Assembly (NCBI RefSeq): GCF_000311845.1 | Contig: NZ_HE978574.1 | Span: forward strand, 772,201 to 836,200 | Length of the DNA: 64,000 bases | Source: Enorma massiliensis phI | GTDB lineage: Bacteria > Actinomycetota > Coriobacteriia > Coriobacteriales > Coriobacteriaceae | Direction of reading: 5' to 3' | Shown here: positions 56,435-64,000 of the stretch, in pieces | Layout: every line of letters starts with the position of its first letter | Position numbering within the stretch: the first letter of the stretch is position 1 | Position numbers and translations under genes: made by a program | Notes under the pieces: generated by a model | Database searches by the model: none | The model's input: the letters and a program-made list of their open reading frames with translations, nothing else | Told to the model about the DNA's origin: nothing

Positions 56435-57271
56435 ATGAAACGCAAGCATATCTTGAGTTGGGTGGGCACGGCGTTCTTCTGCGTGCTGTGCTTCATCTGG
56501 GTGCTGCCCATCATCATCGTGCTCATGGACTCGTTCAAGAGCCGCACCTTCATTAGCTTGCAGCCCTTCGAGCTGCCCACCGAGCAGACCTTCGTGGGTC
56601 TCGAGAACTACATCCAGGCCATCGATCGCTATGGCTTCCTCGATGCGGTGTGGTGGACGGTCTTCATCACCATCGGCTCGGTCTTTGTCATCCTGCTGTG
56701 CTGCTCCATGTGCGCGTGGTTCATCACCCGTGTGAGCAACCGGTTCAACCGGGCCGTCTATTTGCTGTGCGTGCTCTCGATGGTCGTGCCCTTCCAGATG
56801 GTCATGTTCACCCTCTCGCTCGTGGCCGACCGCCTGAACCTCGACACCCCTTGGGGAATCATCATCATCTATCTTGGCTTTGGAGCGGGCCTTGCGGTCT
56901 TCATGTTCTGCGGCTTCGTGAAATCGATTCCCATCGAGATCGAGGAGGCCGCGCTCATCGACGGCTGCTCGCCGCTGCGCACCTTCTTCTCGGTGGTGCT
57001 TCCCATCATGAAGCCCACCTATATCTCGGTGGGCATCCTGCAAACCATGTGGATCTGGAACGACTTCCTCCTGCCGTACCTCGTGCTCGACACGAACGAT
57101 TACAAGACGATCTCCATCGTGATCCAGTTCATGAAGGGATCGTACGGCCGCGTGGACATGGGCGCCATCATGGCGGCCCTCATCATGGCGGTCATCCCCG
57201 TGGTGGTGTTCTATCTGCTCTGCCAGAAGCACATCATCAAGGGCGTCGCCGCAGGCGCGGTCAAGGGCTAG
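56435..57271 (+). CDS. ABC sugar permease, MalG-like
   Basis: This 278-aa membrane subunit pairs with the preceding MalF-like protein. It has six hydrophobic segments and the EAA loop EEAALIDGCSPLRTFFSVVLPIM, with TMWIWNDFLLPYLVL near the C-terminus. It starts immediately after the stop of the preceding gene, so it is probably coupled. The LacI gene follows by 6 bases. Confidence 0.93.
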   Translation: MKRKHILSWVGTAFFCVLCFIWVLPIIIVLMDSFKSRTFISLQPFELPTEQTFVGLENYIQAIDRYGFLDAVWWTVFITIGSVFVILLCCSMCAWFITRVSNRFNRAVYLLCVLSMVVPFQMVMFTLSLVADRLNLDTPWGIIIIYLGFGAGLAVFMFCGFVKSIPIEIEEAALIDGCSPLRTFFSVVLPIMKPTYISVGILQTMWIWNDFLLPYLVLDTNDYKTISIVIQFMKGSYGRVDMGAIMAALIMAVIPVVVFYLLCQKHIIKGVAAGAVKG

Positions 57272-57277
57272 GTCATC

Positions 57278-58456
57278 ATGGACATCCGGGACATCGCACG
57301 GCTTTCTGGATACAGCTTGGGAACGGTTTCGCGCGTGCTGAACGGGCACCCGAACGTGAGCGACAAGGCGCGGATGCGCGTACTCAAGGTGGTCGAGGAG
57401 GTTGGGTACGAGCCCAATTCGAACGCCCGCTTCCTAAAGATGCAGGGGCGCACGGCCATCGCCGTCTTCGTGAAGGGCGCGCGGAACCTGCTGTTCGCCG
57501 ACATCCTCGAGCGCATCCAGGCGCTGCTCTCGGAGGCGGACGAGCAGGCGGACGTGATCTATCTCGACGAGGATGAGAACGAGGTGCTCTACGCGATCCA
57601 CTACCAGCAGGTGCGCCATCCCAAGGGCATGCTCTTCTTGGGTGGTGACCCGGCGTTCTTCAAGACGTCGTTTAGCCGGGTGAGCGTGCCGGGCGTGCTC
57701 GTGACCAACACTGCAGCCGGGCTGGCGTTCAAGAACCTTTCGAGCGTTTCGACGAACGACGTAGAGGCCGCACGCGAGGTCGTGGAGTACCTGTTTTCCC
57801 GCGGCCATAGGCGCATCGGCATCGTAGGCGGCAATCGCGCGCTCAGCCAGGTGAGCGGTCGGCGCTTGCACGGTGCGGAGGAGGCGCTGCGGGCGCACGG
57901 CATCGAGCTCGATTATGAGCGCGATTACGAGCCCTGCCACTTCTCGATGGAGGAGGGCTACGACGCGATGGTGAGGCTCATCATGCGTTCCCCGGACCTC
58001 ACGGCCGTCTTCGCGCTCGGCGACGCGATCGCGCTCGGCGCGATGCGGGCGGTTTTCGATATGGGGCTGTCCATCCCCGGAGATTTGTCGCTCGTGGGGT
58101 TCGACGGGGTGAACTCATCGCAGTTCTCGATCCCGCGCCTCACGACGATTCGCCAAGACACCCGCCTCATCGCGACGCGGAGCGTGGAAACGCTTCTGGC
58201 TTGTTTGGGCGGCGAGACCAAGCCCGTGCGCGAGATGGTCCCGTTCCAGCTGCTCAAACGCGAGAGCGTGCGGGCCCTTTCGCCAGAAGATCGTGTCGGT
58301 TCCGCACCCGCCGCAGATGGTGGCGACGATGCGTCCAATGCCGTTGCGGCGACGGTCGGCGTTTCCGCCGGCCGCGCTCCCGAGACGGCAAAAGCGGGAC
58401 GGACCCGTGCGCGGGCGTCCCGGGTTCAGGTTAGTGAAAGGAGGGGAGTGATATGA
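57278..58456 (+). CDS. LacI-family regulator of maltodextrin genes
   Basis: This 392-aa repressor has the LacI helix-turn-helix at the start (MDIRDIARLSGYSLGTVSRVLNGHPNVSDKARMRV in pieces) and a periplasmic-binding-protein-like sensor domain with GHRRIGIVGG, FSMEEGYDAM and ALGDAIALGAM. The C-terminal 60 residues (about 330-392) are an extra Ala/Arg-rich tail. It lies inside the operon and probably binds the two operators at 54.0-54.1 kb. Its stop overlaps the malQ start. Confidence 0.9.
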   Translation: MDIRDIARLSGYSLGTVSRVLNGHPNVSDKARMRVLKVVEEVGYEPNSNARFLKMQGRTAIAVFVKGARNLLFADILERIQALLSEADEQADVIYLDEDENEVLYAIHYQQVRHPKGMLFLGGDPAFFKTSFSRVSVPGVLVTNTAAGLAFKNLSSVSTNDVEAAREVVEYLFSRGHRRIGIVGGNRALSQVSGRRLHGAEEALRAHGIELDYERDYEPCHFSMEEGYDAMVRLIMRSPDLTAVFALGDAIALGAMRAVFDMGLSIPGDLSLVGFDGVNSSQFSIPRLTTIRQDTRLIATRSVETLLACLGGETKPVREMVPFQLLKRESVRALSPEDRVGSAPAADGGDDASNAVAATVGVSAGRAPETAKAGRTRARASRVQVSERRGVI

Positions 58457-60045
58457 GGCGTTCCGGCATCTTGATGTCCATGACCGCCCTACCCTCGCCG
58501 TGGGGCGTCGGTACGCTCGGCGCCGAGGCGCGCGCGTTCGTGGACTTCCTCTCCGCTGCGGGCCAATCGGTCTGGCAACTGCTGCCAATCGGACCGACGA
58601 GCTACGGCGATTCCCCTTATCAGTCCTTCTCTTCGTTTGCAGGCAATCCCTATCTCATCGATCTTGATGATCTGGCAGAGGAGGGCTTGCTCGAGCCGGG
58701 CGAGTACGAGGGGCGCTTCTGGGGCGATGACCCTGCGCGCGTTGATTACGGGGCGCTCTACGAGGGCCGCTTCGACGTGCTTCGCCGCGCGGTGGAGCGC
58801 CTTGAGAGCGAGCGCGCCGACGAGCTTCGGACATTTTGCGAGCGCGAGGGCGCATGGCTCGACGATTATGCGCTCTTCATGGCAATCAAGGGCGACCATG
58901 GCGGCGCCGCGCTCTCGACGTGGGAGCCGGGACTGCGCATGCGCGTTCCCGAGGACCTTGCCGCCGCCCGCAGCAAGCTCGCTTGCGAAGTGCGTTTCTG
59001 GAAGGGCGTGCAGTGCCTCTTCTTCAGACAGTGGACGCGCCTCCACTCCTATGCTCGCGAACACGGAATCGAGCTCATGGGCGACCTTCCCATCTATGTG
59101 GCCGAGGACAGCGCGGACCTCTGGGCGCATCCCGAGCAGTTCCAGCTGGATGAGGACCTTCGTCCTCGCGAGGTCGCGGGGTGCCCTCCCGATGGCTTTT
59201 CCGATACGGGCCAGCTTTGGGGCAATCCGCTCTTCGCGTGGGAGCGCATGGCGGAAGACGGTTACGCATGGTGGATCGAGCGCATTTCCTACCAGCTCGA
59301 TCTCTACGACATCTTGCGCATCGACCATTTCCGCGGCTTCGATTCCTACTATGCCATCCCGGCGGGAGCGTCGACCGCGGCGGGCGGGCGCTGGAAGCCC
59401 GGCCCGGGCAAGGCATTCTTCTCGGCGCTCGAGGCGAAGCTCGGCCCGTGTCCCATCGTGGCCGAGGACCTTGGCTTCTTGACGCCCTCGGTGTACCGCC
59501 TGCTTTCCGACACCGGCTATCCAGGCATGAAGGTGCTGCAGTTCGCCTTCGATAGCAGGGATGGCGGCGGAAGCTTGTACCAGCCGCACAACTACACGCC
59601 TCATTGCGTCGCATATGTGGGCACGCACGACAACGATACCGCGCTCGGCTGGCTGCATACCGCAGATGCAGGCGACGTTGCGCTCGCCCGCGAGTACCTG
59701 CACCTCGACGCAGTTGAAGGCGAGGGCTGGGGCATGATGCGCGCCATCTGGTCGAGCGTCGCGGACCTTTCGATCGTGACCATGCAGGACGTGCTGGGCT
59801 TGGGAAGCGATGCCCGCATCAACACGCCCTCGACGCTCGGCGGAAACTGGTGCTGGCGTGCGCTGCCGGGCTATGCGACCGAGCAGGTCGCGCGCCGTCT
59901 CCATCGAGCGATGGAACTCTATGGCCGCTTGCCGAAGGCGGAGGTTGCGGCACGGGACGCCGCGCTGAACGCCGAGGCCGCAGCGGAGGCATGGGCCGCG
60001 CAAAGCGATGCCCGTGTGCAGTCATCCGAGGAAACTACCCGATAA
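58453..60045 (+). CDS. malQ: 4-alpha-glucanotransferase MalQ
   Basis: This 530-aa GH77 enzyme rearranges maltodextrins. It has ALPSPWGVGTLG, WQLLPIGPTSYGDSPYQSFS (split), NPYLIDLD, LMGDLPIYVAEDSADLW, RIDHFRGFDSYYAIPAG with the catalytic Asp, VAEDLGFLTP with the acid/base Glu, and THDNDTALGW. It has the short plant/Gram-positive type length rather than the longer E. coli form. The ATG (58453) overlaps the LacI stop (ATGA) and has AAAGGAGGGG upstream. Confidence 0.95.
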   Translation: MRRSGILMSMTALPSPWGVGTLGAEARAFVDFLSAAGQSVWQLLPIGPTSYGDSPYQSFSSFAGNPYLIDLDDLAEEGLLEPGEYEGRFWGDDPARVDYGALYEGRFDVLRRAVERLESERADELRTFCEREGAWLDDYALFMAIKGDHGGAALSTWEPGLRMRVPEDLAAARSKLACEVRFWKGVQCLFFRQWTRLHSYAREHGIELMGDLPIYVAEDSADLWAHPEQFQLDEDLRPREVAGCPPDGFSDTGQLWGNPLFAWERMAEDGYAWWIERISYQLDLYDILRIDHFRGFDSYYAIPAGASTAAGGRWKPGPGKAFFSALEAKLGPCPIVAEDLGFLTPSVYRLLSDTGYPGMKVLQFAFDSRDGGGSLYQPHNYTPHCVAYVGTHDNDTALGWLHTADAGDVALAREYLHLDAVEGEGWGMMRAIWSSVADLSIVTMQDVLGLGSDARINTPSTLGGNWCWRALPGYATEQVARRLHRAMELYGRLPKAEVAARDAALNAEAAAEAWAAQSDARVQSSEETTR

Positions 60046-60058
60046 GGAGGGGCATACC

Positions 60059-61249
60059 ATGGCAGAGGTTAGTTTGAGGCATATCGAGAAGGTTTACCCG
60101 CACGCCGGGGGCAAGCGCCGTGCCCACAAGGCCAAAGACGGCGAGAAGAAGGGGCCAAACCTCAAGGTGACGGACGAGGGCGTGCTCGCTGTCGAGGATT
60201 TCAACCTCGAGGTGGCCGACCGCGAGTTCGTGGTGCTCGTTGGCCCTTCGGGCTGCGGCAAATCGACGACGCTGCGCATGGTTGCCGGCTTGGAAGAGAT
60301 TTCTCGCGGCGAGCTCTACATCGACGGCAAGCTCGTAAACGACGTTGAGCCCAAGAACCGTGACATCGCGATGGTCTTCCAGAGCTACGCGCTCTACCCG
60401 CACATGACCGTGCGGGGCAACATGGAGTTTCCCCTGAAGCTGCGCAAGATTCCCAAAGAGGATCGCGACAAGAAGGTTGAGGAGGCAGCGAAGATTCTCG
60501 GCATCACGCAGTACCTCGACCGCAAGCCCAAGGAGCTCTCAGGCGGCCAGCGCCAGCGCGTCGCCATCGGGCGCGCCATCGTGCGCGAGCCGAAGGTGCT
60601 CCTCATGGACGAGCCACTCTCCAACTTGGATGCCAAGCTTCGCAACCAGATGCGTGCCGAGCTCATCAAGCTGCGCGAGCGCATCGACACCACGTTCATG
60701 TACGTTACGCACGATCAGACCGAGGCCATGACCTTGGGAGACCGCATCGTGGTCATGAAAGACGGCACCGTGCAGCAGATCGGCACGCCGCAGGATGTCT
60801 ACGACCATCCGTCCAACGTCTTCGTGGCCGGGTTCATCGGCACGCCGCAGATGAATTTCTATGACGCTGAGCTCGTGCGCGAGGCGGGCGGTTCCTATAC
60901 CGTGCGCGTTGGCGACGCGCAGGTGGTGCCCTCGGCCGAGAAGCAGGCGCGGCTCGCCGCGAACGGTGTGGGCTCGCAGTCGATTACGCTCGGCGTGCGC
61001 CCCGAGCACATCGCGCTCTCTGATGAGGGCCAGAACGTGCTGAATGGCGTGGTCGATGTGGTTGAGCTCATGGGCAGCACCGTGAACCTCCATGTAAACG
61101 CATACGGCCACGATAGCGTTATCGTGGCGCAGGCCGCTTCGCTCATGGAGCACGCTGGCATCGTCAAGACGGGCGACGCCGTCTCGTTCTCGTTCAGCGG
61201 CAACACGGTGCACTTCTTTAGCAGGGAAACCGGCTTGAATCTTGAGTAG
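60059..61249 (+). CDS. ABC sugar-transport ATPase (MsmK/UgpC type)
   Basis: This 396-aa ATPase powers the maltodextrin transporter. It has Walker A GPSGCGKSTT, Q loop FQSYALYPHMTV, signature LSGGQRQRVAIGRA, Walker B VLLMDEPLSNLDA and H loop VTHDQTEAM, then a C-terminal TOBE domain (about 290-390). A Lys/Gly-rich insert at about 15-40 (GGKRRAHKAKDGEKKGPN) interrupts the first strands, longer than in E. coli MalK. The start at 60059 follows AAGGAGGGG. It could also serve other ABC importers, as MsmK does. Confidence 0.93.
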   Translation: MAEVSLRHIEKVYPHAGGKRRAHKAKDGEKKGPNLKVTDEGVLAVEDFNLEVADREFVVLVGPSGCGKSTTLRMVAGLEEISRGELYIDGKLVNDVEPKNRDIAMVFQSYALYPHMTVRGNMEFPLKLRKIPKEDRDKKVEEAAKILGITQYLDRKPKELSGGQRQRVAIGRAIVREPKVLLMDEPLSNLDAKLRNQMRAELIKLRERIDTTFMYVTHDQTEAMTLGDRIVVMKDGTVQQIGTPQDVYDHPSNVFVAGFIGTPQMNFYDAELVREAGGSYTVRVGDAQVVPSAEKQARLAANGVGSQSITLGVRPEHIALSDEGQNVLNGVVDVVELMGSTVNLHVNAYGHDSVIVAQAASLMEHAGIVKTGDAVSFSFSGNTVHFFSRETGLNLE

Positions 61250-61305
61250 ATGAGGCGGGGGCGAGGCGCACCGTTTGGCCGTTCCTTTGAGGCGGACAGG
61301 CGGGC

Positions 61306-61364
61306 GCGTCGCCCCGGCCCGCGTTGCCCGGCCTGCATTGCCCCGGCCCGCGTCGCCCCGGTCC
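61306..61364. repeat. 15-bp tandem repeat, about four units
   Basis: GCGTCGCCCCGGCCC, GCGTTGCCCGGCCT, GCATTGCCCCGGCCC and GCGTCGCCCCGGTCC lie head to tail between the ATPase stop and the terminator. Confidence 0.75.
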
Positions 61365-61425
61365 GTCGAGTGGGCGAGGCCTTGAGGCCGGGCCAAGTCC
61401 TCACGTGAGGCGCCCTTCCTTCCAG

Positions 61426-61461
61426 ACGGGGCCCTCCCGCGTCGCTGCGGGAGGGCCCCGT
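61426..61461 (+). terminator. Strong terminator of the maltodextrin operon
   Basis: ACGGGGCCCTCCCGC and its exact complement form a 15-bp stem with a six-base loop. There is no long T-run, but TTCGTTTC follows. Confidence 0.75.
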
Positions 61462-61463
61462 GC

Positions 61464-61604
61464 GTTCGTTTCACGTTTGGGAATATCTTTTCATTCGGCG
61501 TGCGATATCGCTCGCCGTTGCCAGCGGGATCCTGCGGTTTTTTAGAATGCGTTCAGGTCATGCTCGGAGATGCTAGAGAAGAAGTTCCCAAAACTGGAAT
61601 GAAC
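61464..61604. repeat. 141-bp element related to the one at 38972
   Basis: GTTTCACGTTTGGGAA... and ...TTCCCAAAACTGGAATGAAC are imperfect terminal inverted repeats. Read on the minus strand, the segments TTTTGGGAACTTCTT, GCAGGAT and AAAGATATTCCCAAA match the element at 38972-39103. Confidence 0.65.
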
Positions 61605-61622
61605 TTGGCGACACGCGGCTTC

Positions 61623-62393
61623 CTAGAACCCGAGGGCCTCACGCGCAGCCTTTTTGATCCCCTTCCACATGGCGAAGCCCCAGACCGGCGTCTTCTCGAG
61701 CATCTCACAGGCACCGGTAAAGGGATCAACGAGTATGGGCAGGTCGAAGGCGGCAAAGTGCTTCTTCGGCAGCTCTTTGGTGAAGGCGACGGCGTTCGCG
61801 TTCAAGGGATGCTGGAGCAGGATGGCGTAGGAGACCACGCCTTTCTGGAGCCCGCGCAGCGCTCCCTGGTAATTGTTGAGAGCCCAATCGGAACATGCCT
61901 TCATGTAGGCCTGCATCTCGGGGTAACCTGCCGCGTCGTATACGCTCACGAAGAAATGCTGGTGCATGTTCGCGAGCGCGGCGGAGAACCGTTTGGTAAC
62001 GATAAGGTAGGCGCCCAGCTCGGGAATGTACTGGGCCGGCTCCCCCAGGCGATTCGACATCGCCTGCACGAAGGCGGGGAGCATGCTCAGGGAATCGGAA
62101 GCGGGTGCTTGGGGGCTTGCGGCGGGTGCCGTCGCTGGTGCCGGGGCAGGCATCGTAGCGGGAGCTGCCGGAGCGGGGGCTGCGGGCGAGGCGGCAGGGG
62201 TCGGGGCAGGGGCTGCCGCCGGGGTGGGTGACGCAGCAGGGGCCGGTGCCGGCGCGGCGGGTGCCGGCGGGGTTTGCGGCGTGGCCGAAACGGCCTGGTT
62301 CACAGCGGATGTCGGAGCGCCTACCGGTGCTCCGCAGCGGGAGCAGAACCTCGAGTCATCGGGTAGCTGGTTGCCGCATTGCGTGCAGAACAT
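61623..62393 (-). CDS. Zinc-ribbon protein with Ala/Pro-rich linker
   Basis: This 256-aa protein begins with a zinc-ribbon, MFCTQCGNQLPDDSRFCSRCGAPVG (CxxC-x11-CxxC), then about 85 residues of Ala/Pro-rich linker, then a globular domain from about 115 (MLPAFVQAMSNRLGEPAQYIPELGAYLIV, in pieces) of unknown fold. No catalytic motif is seen. The start at 62393 follows GAAGGAGG. Zinc-ribbon plus linker proteins often act as adaptors. Alone on the minus strand. Confidence 0.65.
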   Translation of the reverse strand: MFCTQCGNQLPDDSRFCSRCGAPVGAPTSAVNQAVSATPQTPPAPAAPAPAPAASPTPAAAPAPTPAASPAAPAPAAPATMPAPAPATAPAASPQAPASDSLSMLPAFVQAMSNRLGEPAQYIPELGAYLIVTKRFSAALANMHQHFFVSVYDAAGYPEMQAYMKACSDWALNNYQGALRGLQKGVVSYAILLQHPLNANAVAFTKELPKKHFAAFDLPILVDPFTGACEMLEKTPVWGFAMWKGIKKAAREALGF

Positions 62394-62595
62394 GGCGCCT
62401 CCTTCTTCGGGGACAGGCCCCGATTCCTGAATCAATCGAGTTATCTGCCATGGTACCTCAGGTGCAGGGTGAGGGGCTGCCGGTTTTCGCTTGGCGCGGG
62501 GGCCGTGCCGCCGACTGGCTCGAAATAACGTATCCCTGCCCGGTGGGGTATGATGGGCAGAAACAATTCTCCAACCGACTGAGAAGAGGGGCACG

Positions 62596-62862
62596 ATGGC
62601 CAAAAAGAACGCTCAGAGAAAAGACGATTCCGAGCGTCCCGCCGAGCGGCCCAGGCGTTCGATGCCCCGCTGGCTTCGCCGCGCCATTTGCTTTGCCGGC
62701 TCGGTCTTCCTTATGTTCTGCGCTGTCTATATGTTCTTCATCATGGTCATCGAGGGCTACGGTCTTCCTATCGGCATCGTGGGCACCATCGTTTTTTCTG
62801 CAATGGCGATACATCTCTTTCGCGCTGGTTTGGCCGACGGCCAATGGCGCGTGGAGCACTGA
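62596..62862 (+). CDS. Small two-helix membrane protein
   Basis: This 88-aa protein begins MAKKNAQRKDDSERPAERPR, a basic cytoplasmic tail, followed by two hydrophobic helices (about 28-50 and 55-75). It starts after GAAGAGGGGCACG. GTATGAT near 62547 is a possible -10. I do not recognise the family. The zinc-ribbon gene is divergent from it. Confidence 0.65.
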   Translation: MAKKNAQRKDDSERPAERPRRSMPRWLRRAICFAGSVFLMFCAVYMFFIMVIEGYGLPIGIVGTIVFSAMAIHLFRAGLADGQWRVEH

Positions 62863-63008
62863 GGGCCTAATTCCAAAAAACGCGGAAATGAGCAGCCATG
62901 CCGATGTGCGGGCACAATTTCGCTTGGCTTGCTGGCCGCGCATCCCCCGTATGCAGGCATGCTCCTCGTTACGGCGCTTGGCGCCGCGCCACTGCGCTCA
63001 GGAAGGAA

Positions 63009-63089
63009 ATCGTTCACAAACTTGCTGACAATCGTTCATGAACCTGCTGAATGCGGCGTATTTGTCGCACTCAGCAAGTTCATGAACGA
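63009..63089. repeat. Inverted repeat with an extra left-arm copy
   Basis: TCGTTCATGAACCTGCTGA... (63032-63055) pairs with CGCACTCAGCAAGTTCATGAACGA (63066-63089) at 22 of 24 positions. ATCGTTCACAAACTTGCTGA at 63009-63028 is an additional copy of the left arm. The centre is TGCG...CGCA. Confidence 0.65.
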
Positions 63090-63117
63090 ATAGGTGCGCT
63101 TTGGTTCCCCGTATAAA

Positions 63118-63150
63118 AACGGGCCCGACGGAGAATCCGCCGGGCCCATG
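63118..63150 (-). terminator. Terminator of the M18 aminopeptidase gene
   Basis: On the minus strand GGGCCCGGCGGA, TTC and TCCGTCGGGCCC form a stem with one G-T pair, followed by GTTTTTATAC. Confidence 0.85.
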
Positions 63151-63201
63151 CTTCTTGCATGCGTTGCGTTCGGGAGCGCGCTCTCGTGTCAAGCGGCGCT
63201 G

Positions 63202-64000
63202 TTACGCGCGCTCGATAAACGCCTTATATCCCTTGTATGCCTCGTAGATGTCTGCTTTGTTGGCAACTTCCCACAGCGAGTGCATCGAGAGGACGGCCAC
63301 GCCGGAGTCGATCACCTGCATGCCGTATTCAGCGAGGATATAGGCGATCGTACCGCCGCCGCCCGCGCCGATGCGGCCGAGCTCGCAGGTCTGGAAGGCC
63401 ACGCCGGCCTCGTCCATGATGTCGCGGATGAGCGCGAGGTACTCGGCGTCGGCGTCGTTGGAGCCGCTCTTGCCGCGCGCGCCCGTGAACTTGTTGAAGC
63501 AGAGGCCGTGGCCCATGATGGCGGCATTCTTCTTCTCAAAGCGGTCGGCGTAGAGCTGGTCGAACCCGGCGGAAACGTCGGAGGAGAGCATGCGGCTCGC
63601 AGCCAGGCAGCGGCGGAGCGCCAGCGGGCTCTCGAGACCCGCGAGGGCGAGCACCTCGGCCATGGCGTTCTCGAAGAAACGGCTCGTCATGCCGGTTGCG
63701 CCCACCGAGCCGATCTCTTCCTTGTCGCAGAGCAGGCATACGCTCGTGCGCTCGACCTCGGGCACCGCGAGCTGCGCGGCAAGGGAGGTGTAGGCGCAGA
63801 CGCGGTCGTCCTGGCCGTACCCTAAGATCATCGAGCGGTCGAGCCCCATCTCGCGCGCACCGCCGGCGGGCACGACCTCGAGCTCGGCGGAGAGGAAGTC
63901 CTCTTCGTCGATGCCGTACTTCTCGGCGAGGACGTCGAGAAGCATCTGCTTCACGGGCTCCTTGGGGGCCTCGGCATCCTCGTCGCCCTCGCTCGAGATC
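63202..64000 (-). CDS. M18-family aspartyl aminopeptidase (partial, N-terminus off the window)
   Basis: The 265 codons present are the C-terminal half. Family motifs are visible: CLLCDKEEIGSVGATGM (metal-binding Asp/Glu), GLDRSMILGYGQDDRVCAY, SDVSAGFD (metal ligands) and the C-terminal IDSGVAVLSMHSLWEVANKADIYEAYKGYKAFI, which includes the final His ligand. The enzyme removes N-terminal residues from peptides and is a cytoplasmic di-metal dodecamer in this family. The start is outside the window; an internal Met at about 63954 is not the start. The gene ends with a terminator. Confidence 0.9.
   Translation of the reverse strand, partial: ISSEGDEDAEAPKEPVKQMLLDVLAEKYGIDEEDFLSAELEVVPAGGAREMGLDRSMILGYGQDDRVCAYTSLAAQLAVPEVERTSVCLLCDKEEIGSVGATGMTSRFFENAMAEVLALAGLESPLALRRCLAASRMLSSDVSAGFDQLYADRFEKKNAAIMGHGLCFNKFTGARGKSGSNDADAEYLALIRDIMDEAGVAFQTCELGRIGAGGGGTIAYILAEYGMQVIDSGVAVLSMHSLWEVANKADIYEAYKGYKAFIERA

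Noticed and set aside
55571-57349. 592-codon minus-strand frame rich in His and Asp
   Set aside because: It is antisense to two ABC permeases with EAA loops; His/Asp richness is the antisense of common permease codons.
1-64000. tRNA genes
   Set aside because: I found no stretch with a T-loop, acceptor and anticodon in register; GTTCGA at 3246 belongs to the SOS dyad.

Overview
The window is high-GC, densely coded DNA with strong Shine-Dalgarno sites and frequent ATGA stop/start overlaps. The gene set fits a host-associated anaerobic actinobacterium of the class Coriobacteriia, most like Collinsella: desulfoferrodoxin, a biotin-dependent Na+-pump decarboxylase, QueH, a C69 dipeptidase, an [4Fe-4S] aldo/keto reductase, a mannose-family PTS and a maltose-type ABC system. 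The genus is my inference from gene content. I see no tRNA, rRNA, CRISPR array, prophage or intact transposase.

Layout. 1-0.5 kb: end of a sodium-pump decarboxylase operon. 0.7-1.1 kb: superoxide reductase. 1.2-5.5 kb: a decayed NAD-synthetase-like protein, then ruvCAB behind a LexA-type box. 5.9-12.1 kb: cold-shock protein, C69 dipeptidase, phasin-like and UbiB-like pair, phosphatase, acetyltransferase, ferredoxin. 12.3-15.7 kb: divergent MetRS, DUF3267 metallopeptidase, QueH. 15.9-18.3 kb: MFS pump with TetR regulator, and a 44-codon membrane peptide. 18.6-25.5 kb: an ion-homeostasis block (KdpD/KdpE-like two-component system, P2-type ATPase, two TrkA-like proteins). 25.6-34.5 kb: QueA, a tail-anchored coiled-coil protein, AKR, a probable structured RNA, membrane XRE regulator, LUD protein, PAP2, Tgt. 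34.6-38.6 kb: a CotH-kinase / DUF4956 / VTC polyphosphate polymerase / RsgI-like surface-protein operon. 39-41 kb: PARG-like and HdeD-like proteins. 41.3-45.2 kb: GntR regulator and a mannose-family PTS with a BtpA-like protein. 46-50.3 kb: thiamine genes thiC-thiM-thiE and thiD, with a TPP riboswitch. 51.4-53.7 kb: tyrosine phosphatase, a GNAT gene interrupted by an amber codon, YaaA. 54-61.3 kb: maltodextrin ABC transporter, LacI regulator, MalQ and ATPase. 61.6-64 kb: zinc-ribbon protein, small membrane protein, M18 aminopeptidase running off the end.

How the genes work together. QueH, QueA and Tgt are three queuosine-tRNA enzymes scattered over 19 kb. The maltose block imports oligosaccharides and MalQ processes them, under a LacI protein whose likely operators flank the first promoter. 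The KdpDE-like system shares an 18-bp upstream motif with the neighbouring P-type ATPase, which suggests one regulon.

The most unusual content lies between genes. Several families of palindromic elements sit at gene ends. One is a two-helix element with conserved inner linkers but quite different helices in each copy. Another is a 33-bp repeat that supplies stop codons and the N-terminus of ThiE. The 0.3-kb region near 30 kb looks like a structured non-coding RNA.
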